Shown here: one piece after another, positions 6,817-14,297 of the stretch | Numbering within the stretch: the stretch's first letter is position 1 | Layout: every line of letters starts with the position of its first letter | DNA from: Methylobacter sp. | GTDB lineage: Bacteria; Pseudomonadota; Gammaproteobacteria; Methylococcales; Methylomonadaceae | Direction of reading: 5' to 3' | DNA: 64,000 nucleotides | Assembly (NCBI GenBank): GCA_030679035.1 | Contig: JAUXTH010000101.1 | Span: 108,149-172,148 of the forward strand | Translations under genes and position numbers: made by a program | Notes under the pieces: model-generated | Databases searched by the model: none | What the model saw: only the letters and a program-made list of their open reading frames with translations | Told to the model about the DNA's origin: nothing

Positions 6817-9126
6817 ATGAAAAAATTGACTTGTACTTTACTCGGGCTAAGCCTGACGGCGGCCTGGTCCGTGTCGGCCAAAGATCAGCCGCTGGATCTG
6901 GGAATCATCGACGTGGTCGGTGTTACGCCGCTGCAAACTAGCGGTGTTGCCGCCAATAAAATACCGGCCAATATCCAGACCGTGTCTTCCGAACAGCTGG
7001 AAAAAGCCCAAAGCATCACTCTGGCGGATTACATCAACCGCTATCTGGGCAGCGTGCATATTAATGAAGCGCAAAATAACCCATTGCAGCCGGACATTTC
7101 TTATCGCGGCTTTGTCGCTTCGCCGCTGTTGGGCTTGCCGCAAGGCTTATCGACCTATGTTAACGGCGTCCGGTTTAACGAAGCGTTCGGCGATACGGTT
7201 AACTGGGATTTGATTCCCGAAGGGGCGATCGATTCGATGGCCCTGTATCCGGGGTCTAACCCGGTTTACGGCTTGAACAGTTTGGGCGGCGCTATCTCAA
7301 TCAAGACCAAAACCGGGTTTTCAGCGCCCAAGCATGAGCTGGAAGCTTACGGCGGCTCTTGGGGCAGGCATTCGGAGGAATTAAGCAGCGGCTGGAATAA
7401 CGGCACCTGGGGTTATTTTTTAGACCTGCATCATTTTGAGGAAGACGGCTGGCGGGATTTTTCGCCGACTAAGGCCGATCAGGCGTTCGGCACCTTGAGC
7501 TGGCGCGGCGATAAAGGCTCATTGGATCTGACCTTGGGCGGCAACGACAACAATATGCGGGGTAACGGCGCCGCGCCTATCCAGTTGCAGCAGCAAAACC
7601 GGGCGGCGGTGTTCACTCATCCCGATCAGACCATAACCCGGATGTTCTTTTCAGAATTGGCAGGCAGTTACGATCTGGCCGATGATATTGAAGTCAGCGG
7701 TAACGCCTATTTCAGGCAGAATCGGATCAGGACCTTTAACGGCGATAACAGCAACTATGCTGTCTGCGCCGCCGATCCGACATTGCTGTGCGATCACAAC
7801 GATGCCGTTGTTACCGATATAAACGGTAATCAAGTGCTGGCCGACGATGCGGTCGAAGGCGCAACCAACAACACCAGCCAAACCAATATGCGCAGTCGTG
7901 GCGGCACGTTGCAGACGGCGTTTGCCCAGGATTTGTTCAAACATAAAAACAACCTGACTGTGGGCACAAGTTATGATTATGCCGAAGTGCATTTCGGTTC
8001 GGATACCGAGCTGGGTTCGCTGACCGATACCCGAGGCACAACACAAAGCGGGATTCTTGTCGATGAATCCAGAGTCCGTCTGCATACCAATACCTCAACG
8101 GTGGGCGTGTTCCTGACCGACAGCTTTTCCATTACCGATGCTTTAACGGCCACCGTAGCCGGGCGTTACAACTATAGTCATGTCAATATGGAGGACAAGT
8201 ATATAAAGGATCCTTTAAAAACCCTGGATGGCTCGCATACCTTTGACCGGCTTAACCCTTCTGCCGGATTGACGTATCAAATCAGGGATAACCTGAATGT
8301 GTACGGCAGCTATAGTGAGTCTGCCCGTGCGCCGACGCCGATGGAATTAAGCTGTGCCGATCCGACTGCGCCGTGTAAATTGCCCAACTCGTTTGTGGCC
8401 GATCCGCCATTGGAACAGGTGGTTGCTAAAACCTGGGAAGGCGGTTTCAGGGGAGATTTGGATAAGCTGTTGGGCAAGGGCGATTTGAAATGGAATCTGG
8501 GCTATTTCCACACCATTAATAATAACGACATTATTTTCCGCCGAGATGCCGCCAGCGGCATTATCAGCCAGGGCTATTTCAGCAATGTCGGCAAAACTCG
8601 CCGCTACGGCATAGAAGCCGGTACGACCGTTAATTATCCGCAACTGTTCAGCGGCATTGACGATTGGCATTTTTCGACCAACTACACCTATTTGAATGCA
8701 CGGTTTATGGATGGTTTCGATATTCAGAATCCGCTCGATACAACCCAGGCGATGGCGGTTACCAAAGGTAACAGAATTCCCGGCATCCCCGAGCATATCT
8801 ATAAGGCCGCTGTCGGCGTCGACTTGTGGCAGCGCGTGTCGTTGGGTATAGACGGCATTTACAGCGGCAATAAGCATTTCAGGGGCGACGAGGCCAATTC
8901 CACTGCGCCGTTGGCCGGTTATTGGTTGTTTAACGCCAAGGCGGAATACAAGGTCACCAAAAATTTTGCGGTATTCGGCAGGGTCGATAATATCTTCGAC
9001 AAGAACTACAACTCGTTTGGTGTTTATGGGCAGGCCAACGAAGTCTTGCCCGGCTTTGACGATGGCCGGTTTGTGTCGCCCGGTGCGCCCAGGGCTGGAT
9101 GGGTTGGGGTGCGTTTGACTATGTAG
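6817..9126 (+). CDS. TonB-dependent outer-membrane receptor
   Basis: A ligand-gated outer-membrane transporter of 769 aa. Residues 1-21 are a signal peptide (cleavage near SVSAKDQ). A TonB-box-like stretch follows (IIDVVGVTPL). The plug domain (~45-165) has LADYINRYLGSVHI, DISYRGF, VNGVRFNEAFGD and NSLGGAISIKTK. The rest is a 22-strand-type barrel ending in the conserved FAVFGRVDNIFDKNYNSFG and a C-terminal ...GVRLTM. Loops contain several Cys pairs (CAADPTLLCD, CADPTAPC). The ligand is unknown; no exbB/tonB, siderophore or vitamin genes are near. A ggaa element precedes the ATG. It is monocistronic here, bounded downstream by a heptamer tandem repeat and a terminator belonging to the opposite strand. 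Confidence 0.93.
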   Translation: MKKLTCTLLGLSLTAAWSVSAKDQPLDLGIIDVVGVTPLQTSGVAANKIPANIQTVSSEQLEKAQSITLADYINRYLGSVHINEAQNNPLQPDISYRGFVASPLLGLPQGLSTYVNGVRFNEAFGDTVNWDLIPEGAIDSMALYPGSNPVYGLNSLGGAISIKTKTGFSAPKHELEAYGGSWGRHSEELSSGWNNGTWGYFLDLHHFEEDGWRDFSPTKADQAFGTLSWRGDKGSLDLTLGGNDNNMRGNGAAPIQLQQQNRAAVFTHPDQTITRMFFSELAGSYDLADDIEVSGNAYFRQNRIRTFNGDNSNYAVCAADPTLLCDHNDAVVTDINGNQVLADDAVEGATNNTSQTNMRSRGGTLQTAFAQDLFKHKNNLTVGTSYDYAEVHFGSDTELGSLTDTRGTTQSGILVDESRVRLHTNTSTVGVFLTDSFSITDALTATVAGRYNYSHVNMEDKYIKDPLKTLDGSHTFDRLNPSAGLTYQIRDNLNVYGSYSESARAPTPMELSCADPTAPCKLPNSFVADPPLEQVVAKTWEGGFRGDLDKLLGKGDLKWNLGYFHTINNNDIIFRRDAASGIISQGYFSNVGKTRRYGIEAGTTVNYPQLFSGIDDWHFSTNYTYLNARFMDGFDIQNPLDTTQAMAVTKGNRIPGIPEHIYKAAVGVDLWQRVSLGIDGIYSGNKHFRGDEANSTAPLAGYWLFNAKAEYKVTKNFAVFGRVDNIFDKNYNSFGVYGQANEVLPGFDDGRFVSPGAPRAGWVGVRLTM

Positions 9127-9148
9127 ATAAAAAAGGCTAAAGGCTAAA

Positions 9149-9183
9149 GGTGAAAGGTGAAAGGTGAAAGGTGAAAGGTGAAA
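9149..9183. repeat. Tandem heptamer ggtgaaa, five copies
   Basis: Five exact copies of ggtgaaa follow degenerate ggctaaa units, just past the receptor stop codon. The opposite arm cgcctttcgccctttg (9201-9216) could pair with them imperfectly. Copy-number changes by slippage are likely. Confidence 0.85.
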
Positions 9184-9230
9184 GGGGTTTTTTCGTCTTG
9201 CGCCTTTCGCCCTTTGTCTTTTTTTGGACA

Positions 9231-9254
9231 ATAAAAAGCCCGCATAAAGCGGGC
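9231..9254 (-). terminator. Rho-independent terminator, minus strand
   Basis: Read on the minus strand, gcccgc-tttat-gcgggc is followed by tttttatt. It could end transcription of the protease gene at 9583-11040 or of an unrecognised transcript between them. Confidence 0.75.
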
Positions 9255-9582
9255 GTGTTGAGTGCTGTTATTATTGTTATTGAGTTGTGTTTATTACAAC
9301 TTGACCCAAGCAGTGTCACTTAATTTTATTATTATTATCAGCTAGTCAAAAAGACTAATTCCCCCTCTTAGTCGGTAATTAAACCGGGCCCACTCCTTCA
9401 AGCCGGTGAGGATTTTATTCAAATGGAACCCCCTTGTCTATTTAAAAATAGGGTTTATCGGTAAAAATATGGGGGCGTTATAAATAACCAATAAATACAG
9501 CGCATTACAGGGTTTTAGGGGGGCGTGATAAATAAGATGGCTGGCAGGCAGTGCCTGTGTCATTCAGGTAAGGTTCAGGCTG
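9255..9582. other. Gene-free region before a minus-strand terminator
   Basis: No convincing protein. On the minus strand it contains hairpin-forming pieces (agtctttttgact near 9342-9355; ccggcttgaaggagtgggcccgg near 9383-9405) and ends at the terminator at 9231-9254. It may be the 3' untranslated region of the protease gene or a small RNA; no known family recognised. Confidence 0.35.
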
Positions 9583-11040
9583 TTACCGGTTGCGTCTGGC
9601 TTCTTCTTCCTCGTTGACAAAGAAGTTGAGTCGTTCATTAAGGATGGCGGATAGCTGTAAATTAAGGCCTTTTGATTTTTGAGCCAGTTTAATTTGCAGG
9701 ATGGCATCTTTGGTTTGACCGGTCGCATAGTAGTATTCCGCAAGATAACGATGAGATTCGGCGGGTTGATTCAAGTCGCTATAGACTTGCGCCAGCAGCT
9801 GCGAATAAACCGGTTGTTTCTGAGTTTTAGGCTTTAACTGAAATAGGTTTTTCCGGGCCTGAGCGGCGTTACCGGCTTTAAGCAGGGAGGTAATGTACTC
9901 GAGTTTGATGGCTTCGTTATCCGGGAATTGCTCGGTCAGTTTTTTATATCGGGCCAGAGCTGCGCTGTAATTTTTGGACTCCAGCGCTGTGCGGGCTAGT
10001 GCGGTGACGTATTGCGCCTGGTTTGGATATTCTTTGCTTAGCTGTTGAAAAATACTTTCCGCTTCTGTGAATTTTTGCGCGTTAAGCGCGCACAGTCCAA
10101 GCCCGTAGCGGGCGACGGTGCGTTGTTCGATCGTGCCTTGAGTCGATCGGGTCTGGAAGTATTTAAGCGTGTCGGCATCGTCGGTGCCGGTTAGCACCCG
10201 GATTTTCGCTTTGGTTAGCTGATAACCGAGCGAGTCGGGATATTGTTTATAGGGATAGGTTTCGGCGCGCCCGCGGGTGTCGGAAATACGCGAGGCGGTT
10301 ACCGGGTGGGTTCTTAGAAATTCGGGGATATTCTGTCCATAATAGCGACTGGATTGCTGTAGGCGCTCAAAAAAAGTGGGCATGCTGCGCGGGTCGTATT
10401 GGGAGCCTGCCAGGGTTTGCATGCCGACGCGGTCGGCTTCGGCTTCGTTTTCGCGGGTAAAGTCGATTTGAAACTGTAAGCTGCCGGCTTGAATGGCGAC
10501 GATGGCAGCCTGACCCAGTGCGGGGGACTGGGTGCCCAATAAAATAGCGGCCAGGGTTGCGGCGGCGGTAGGGATCGATAGGCGGCTGGAGGCTTCATAA
10601 GCGCGGTATAAGTGGCGCTGGGTGACGTGGGCAATTTCGTGCGCCATTACCGAGGCTAATTCGCTTTCGGCTTCGGTGATTAAGATTAAACCTGAATTTA
10701 CGCCGATATAGCCGCCGGGCCCTGCAAACGCGTTAATGTTGTTTTCCAGAACCACGAAAAAATGGAACGGGTTGCTCGGTGCGTCGCTGTTGACGACCAG
10801 CCTTTCGCCGATAGTCTGGATGTATTGCTGAATTTCGGCATCCTGGTTGATGGAGATTTGCGAGTGCAGGCTGCGGAAAAACGCTTCGCCGAATTCTTTT
10901 TCTTCGGCGGGTGTAATCAGGGTGCCGGAAGAGTCGCCCATGTCAGGCAATTCGATTTTGGTAATCTCAACGGCTTGTTGCGGGGCAGGGAACAGGGCAA
11001 GGCTTAAAGCCAGTGTAAGAGCAGAGGGTTTGAATTTCAT
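9583..11040 (-). CDS. bepA: BepA-type periplasmic M48 metalloprotease with TPR repeats
   Basis: A periplasmic protease and chaperone that in E. coli (BepA/YfgC) helps assemble or degrade the LptD outer-membrane protein. It is 485 aa. Residues 1-23 are a signal peptide. The M48 domain carries the zinc motif H134-E-I-A-H138 and the downstream glutamate in ENEAEAD (~197-203). C-terminal TPR-like helices (~310-470: AQKFTEAESIFQQLSKEYPN, YSAALARYKKLTEQFPDNEA) match BepA architecture and length. It ends in a charged tail. The ATG at 11040 directly precedes the signal peptide. It is alone on its strand, with the diguanylate cyclase operon 127 bp upstream. Confidence 0.93.
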   Translation of the reverse strand: MKFKPSALTLALSLALFPAPQQAVEITKIELPDMGDSSGTLITPAEEKEFGEAFFRSLHSQISINQDAEIQQYIQTIGERLVVNSDAPSNPFHFFVVLENNINAFAGPGGYIGVNSGLILITEAESELASVMAHEIAHVTQRHLYRAYEASSRLSIPTAAATLAAILLGTQSPALGQAAIVAIQAGSLQFQIDFTRENEAEADRVGMQTLAGSQYDPRSMPTFFERLQQSSRYYGQNIPEFLRTHPVTASRISDTRGRAETYPYKQYPDSLGYQLTKAKIRVLTGTDDADTLKYFQTRSTQGTIEQRTVARYGLGLCALNAQKFTEAESIFQQLSKEYPNQAQYVTALARTALESKNYSAALARYKKLTEQFPDNEAIKLEYITSLLKAGNAAQARKNLFQLKPKTQKQPVYSQLLAQVYSDLNQPAESHRYLAEYYYATGQTKDAILQIKLAQKSKGLNLQLSAILNERLNFFVNEEEEARRNR

Positions 11041-11082
11041 ACGATGAGACTGGATAAAATTTACCTGGGTTTTTAATGGGAT

Positions 11083-11147
11083 TGTTGTAGGGGCTGCTCT
11101 TGTGCCTGCCCTCTCAGGGCAACCACAAGGGATTGCCCCTACGCAAG
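11083..11147. repeat. Palindromic intergenic repeat (ttgtaggggc / gcccctacg)
   Basis: Inverted arms ttgtaggggc and gcccctacgc surround a core with a second pairing (gccctctcagggc), between the protease and cyclase genes. REP-like in form. Confidence 0.6.
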
Positions 11148-11167
11148 GATTGTAGCGATGAATGGGT

Positions 11168-12145
11168 CTATTGTTCCAGATATTCTTCGGTTTCGCAAAG
11201 CGGGAGGGAAATGCACTGATTGCGGCCTTTTAGTTTGGCTTGATAAAGTGCCGTGTCGGCTTTGTTTAACAGGTTGTCGTCGTTTTCAGGAATGCCGGTG
11301 CAAGCGCCGACGCTAATGGTTACTTGTTTGAGCGGTTGGGATTTTATATGCGGTATTGCCAGGTTGAAAACAGCGCTTCTTAGTTTTTCGGCAAACTGAC
11401 AGGCGATTTCTTGGGGTAAGTGCGGCATTACCAGAACGAACTCTTCCCCGCCATAGCGTGCAACGATGTCGGTGGCGCGTGACAGTTGTGATTTTAATGC
11501 GGCTGCGACCTGCTTTATTACATCATCGCCGGCTATGTGCCCGTAATAATCGTTATAGGATTTAAAAAAATCAATGTCGACCATGAAAATGGATAAAGGA
11601 TGTTTTTGTCTTTTTGCATCCGCTACAGTCATTTCGTAGTGCGCATCGAAGAATCGGCGATTGCAGATGTCCGTCAAGCCGTCCGTTGTCGCTTCTTTTT
11701 TCAGAATTTCCGAATGAGAGCGCAGCATTTTTTCGCGCTTGATTGAAGTGCTGGAATCCGTTACCTGAATCAGGCAGCATGATTCATCCAGCTGCGACTG
11801 AATGGGCGTGATAGTGATCGATTGATACATCCTGTCCGGCTGCTGATCTGTCCCGAATACATTATACAAAGGCAGTGGTGTGCGGTGCAGGGCCGTGGAC
11901 AAAACCACAGGCAGTCGGTATGTCAAAGTGTTTTTGAGCGCGGACAGGAATGCGGGCGACACAGGTTCTGGAAACACTTGATCAAGAGGCCGATTAAGGG
12001 CGTCAGCTTCTTTAATGTGACTGTGTTTGGCGATCCAGTCATTCCAGAGCAATACTTTGCCATTGGCATTAACGACACATACACCTAGGTTGAGCGTATT
12101 GAATATATCATTCATATCAAACGGCTTTGCTGTTATTTCACTCAT
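11168..12145 (-). CDS. PAS-GGDEF diguanylate cyclase
   Basis: Makes cyclic di-GMP from two GTP. It is 325 aa. Residues ~8-130 are a PAS-type sensor (LGVCVVNANGKVLLWNDW). Residues ~155-315 are a GGDEF domain with the active motif Y-G-G-E-E-F (GGEEF at 232-236). An inhibitory I-site R223-A-T-D226 stands five residues before it, so product inhibition is expected. There is no EAL domain and no membrane segment, so it is cytoplasmic. Its ATG overlaps the stop of the CheC-like gene (ATGA at 12142-12145), giving tight translational coupling with the preceding receiver and CheC genes. The operon therefore probably links a phospho-signal to c-di-GMP synthesis. Confidence 0.93.
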   Translation of the reverse strand: MSEITAKPFDMNDIFNTLNLGVCVVNANGKVLLWNDWIAKHSHIKEADALNRPLDQVFPEPVSPAFLSALKNTLTYRLPVVLSTALHRTPLPLYNVFGTDQQPDRMYQSITITPIQSQLDESCCLIQVTDSSTSIKREKMLRSHSEILKKEATTDGLTDICNRRFFDAHYEMTVADAKRQKHPLSIFMVDIDFFKSYNDYYGHIAGDDVIKQVAAALKSQLSRATDIVARYGGEEFVLVMPHLPQEIACQFAEKLRSAVFNLAIPHIKSQPLKQVTISVGACTGIPENDDNLLNKADTALYQAKLKGRNQCISLPLCETEEYLEQ

Positions 12146-12756
12146 GAAATTTTGCCAAGAAATTGATCGACATGGGTAACAAGCTCAGTCAAAGATGCGG
12201 AACTTAACAGGAACACGAGATTGCCGGTCGTATGTCGATTTTCGATGGCGAGATCAATGTGTAAGACCATAACATAGGGCTGATTGGAGTTCTTTTTGAG
12301 TCGATATAATATTTCGTCGGCTGATGCTACGGTGTAGCTGGGTAAGGAGCTTTCCAGGGTAAAGCTGAATATGTCGGCCATCGCAGACAGGCAGGCGTTT
12401 AAAATGATGTTGCCTAATTCGCACATGGCTTCGTGCTCAAATTCTGCAAGCTCTTCAAGACTCATTTGTGAGCCCATCATATCTCGAACGATTTTGAGTG
12501 CTTGATCTTCGGTAAATAAAAGCACGGCCTCGGCATTAAATGGGCCGCTAAAGTGCTGAGTTACTGCGCCAAATCGCCCATCGTTCAGTGATAATGTTGC
12601 CGAGTTTATGTCTTTTGAATTAATGACTTGCACGGAGGGGACGGAAATACTCACTTCGTCGCCGACAATCTCGCTCAGGCTTAATGCAGCCCGACCTGCG
12701 CCGATGCTAAATACCTCTCCCAAAGCATCAAGATGAAGTGCGCTAAGATTGTTCAT
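12142..12756 (-). CDS. CheC-family phosphatase-like protein
   Basis: CheC/CheX/FliY proteins remove phosphate from CheY-type receivers. This 204-aa protein has the two-fold CheC layout. The first site reads D10-ALG-E14-VF-S17, where the family motif D/S-xxx-E-xx-N ends in Asn, so the first site has Ser in place of Asn. The second reads E109-AMC-E113-LG-N116 and keeps the Glu/Asn pair. One active site therefore appears intact and one altered. It overlaps the response regulator upstream by four bases (ATGA at 12753-12756) and the diguanylate cyclase downstream by four. The obvious substrate is the adjacent receiver. No chemoreceptor or CheA gene is in the window. Confidence 0.85.
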   Translation of the reverse strand: MNNLSALHLDALGEVFSIGAGRAALSLSEIVGDEVSISVPSVQVINSKDINSATLSLNDGRFGAVTQHFSGPFNAEAVLLFTEDQALKIVRDMMGSQMSLEELAEFEHEAMCELGNIILNACLSAMADIFSFTLESSLPSYTVASADEILYRLKKNSNQPYVMVLHIDLAIENRHTTGNLVFLLSSASLTELVTHVDQFLGKIS

Positions 12757-13130
12757 TTGGAATCTGCAAAATAGTTTAGCGTCAGGGAGATTGATTTTTC
12801 TGTGACCGGTTTTGCAACCAATATGGTTCCAAGCGAACGGGCACGGTTTTGATGTGTCTCTTGAATGTTTGCCGAGAAAATAACGACTTTTATCGAAGGA
12901 TGTTTGGACAGTATCCGTTCTGCTGCATCGGTTCCTGAAATGCCCGGCATGTTAATGTCCATGGTGCAGTAATCGGGAAGGTCTTTATCGATCAGTGCAA
13001 TAGCATCTTCGCCGCAGACTGCCTCAGATATTATCCAGTCAGGGCGTTGGGCAAGGATATGGGTGCGGATTAGCATTCTTGATACCTTGCTGTCATCGAC
13101 GATCAAAAGTTTTTTTATTGAACTATCCAC
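12753..13130 (-). CDS. CheY-like single-domain response regulator
   Basis: A 125-aa stand-alone receiver domain. Acid pocket D12-D13, phosphoacceptor D58 in CTMDINMPG, switch residue S86 (VIFSAN) and K107 (VAKP) are all present, so it should be phosphorylatable. It has no output domain and presumably acts on a partner protein. It is the first gene of a three-gene operon (receiver, CheC-like phosphatase, diguanylate cyclase) with four-base overlaps throughout. The likely reading is a small phospho-switch with its own phosphatase controlling c-di-GMP synthesis. The cognate kinase is not adjacent; orphan PAS kinases occur 22-31 kb away. Confidence 0.92.
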   Translation of the reverse strand: MDSSIKKLLIVDDSKVSRMLIRTHILAQRPDWIISEAVCGEDAIALIDKDLPDYCTMDINMPGISGTDAAERILSKHPSIKVVIFSANIQETHQNRARSLGTILVAKPVTEKSISLTLNYFADSK

Positions 13131-13208
13131 GGATATTATTGATTTTTGTTGGATTTAAACTTTTAGCATTTTACATGAAAAGATAGAAGTCGCGAAGCTA
13201 TAGTTTGC

Positions 13209-13471
13209 AGGGCAATCGCGCTTAAATAAGCTTGGATTTTATAATCACTGGCTGATCAATTGCCTATAAATGTAGTTATTTTAAATTTCAGGTTATTGGA
13301 GCCGCGACTTTAGTCGCGCCAGTAGTTATATTTCCTTCACAACTGGCGTTATGACTCGTGCGCGACTGAAGTCGCGGCTCCGTTTATGTTTTCCCCTGAT
13401 TTTTAAAGCAGAACTTAAAATCACTAAGCAGAAATTTGCACCATATCGCTTTATTTAAGCGCGATTGCCCT
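13209..13471. mobile_element. MITE-like nested inverted-repeat element
   Basis: Perfect 21-bp terminal inverted repeats (agggcaatcgcgcttaaataa at 13209-13229; complement at 13451-13471) enclose a second inverted pair (ggagccgcgactttagtcgc at 13299-13318; gcgactgaagtcgcggctcc at about 13362-13381). There is no coding capacity. Total 263 bp, in the intergenic region between the receiver operon and the cNMP-domain gene. The form fits a non-autonomous element; no target duplication was established. Confidence 0.65.
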
Positions 13472-13730
13472 AAGCAACAGTTGCGATTCGCTCTGGCTTA
13501 AGACAGCGGCATGATCTTAAACTGATTAATAACCGGATAGCCAATGGCATCCGATTATTCTTGCATTGACTGTAAACTTGGATGCCAGCGTTCATCCTAA
13601 CCGCAAATTGCCCAGGAACACGCATTCATAGCGGATAGACCGGCTGGCAAAATCCGCATGTTTTTATTAAAGCATAGCGAAGTTAAGTGCTATCATTTTG
13701 CAAAAAATACATCCGACAGGCCGCACTATC

Positions 13731-14225
13731 ATGACAAAGCCCCAAACCCCTCAGTTAATAAGCATTGAAGATACGAAGCAATCAAATGCGCAAATTCTGG
13801 ATAATTCACATTGGGGCGAGGATTTTACTTGGGAACAATTACAATCCATCGGCCACTATTTTAAGCCTTACTCAGCATCAAAAGGCACGCTGATTTATAA
13901 AGAAGGCGAGGTAGGCTCCTCAATGGGAATCATTGTTCAGGGGTCGATCGGCGTTTACAAAAATAACAAACGGATTTCAACCTTGCGGGTTGGGCGTACT
14001 TTCGGTGAAATGTCAGTTATTGATACGCAACCCCGATCAGCAACTGCCCGCGCAGAAGCAGAGACTGTTTTTTTGTCATTGGACAAAGCCGACATGATGA
14101 CATTGGCTGACAGGCACCCTACCCTGGCATTTAAAATTATCTGGAATATTTCCCGCGCGCTAAGCCAGCGACTTAGGCTTACCAGCTCACAATTGTCGGA
14201 ATTTCTGGAATCCAATGTCCTCTGA
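13731..14225 (+). CDS. Cyclic nucleotide-binding-domain protein
   Basis: A 164-aa protein with one CRP-type cyclic-nucleotide-binding fold: LIYKEGEVGSSMGIIVQGSI, then VGRTFGEMSVIDTQPRSATA, which is the phosphate-binding cassette (FGEMS...RSATA). A C-terminal helix (KIIWNISRALSQRLRLTSSQ) follows. There is no helix-turn-helix, so it is not a CRP-like repressor or activator by itself. The ATG at 13731 was preferred to a TTG 33 bp upstream. The next gene starts 72 bp downstream on the same strand. Partner and ligand are unknown; such single-domain proteins are often fused or bound to transporters or kinases. Confidence 0.88.
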   Translation: MTKPQTPQLISIEDTKQSNAQILDNSHWGEDFTWEQLQSIGHYFKPYSASKGTLIYKEGEVGSSMGIIVQGSIGVYKNNKRISTLRVGRTFGEMSVIDTQPRSATARAEAETVFLSLDKADMMTLADRHPTLAFKIIWNISRALSQRLRLTSSQLSEFLESNVL

Positions 14226-14297
14226 TCGGTAGAGCGTCACAGGCATGGCTGATCTGGGCAATGACAGACTCTTTGTTCCTGCATAAGGTGAAAGTCC

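Noticed and set aside
6645..6941. Plus-strand open frame overlapping the TonB receptor start
   Set aside because: Starts with TTG, overlaps the signal peptide in another frame and resembles nothing.
9137..9319. Minus-strand peptide across the heptamer repeat and terminator
   Set aside because: It reads through a terminator hairpin and tandem repeat, so it is not a real gene.
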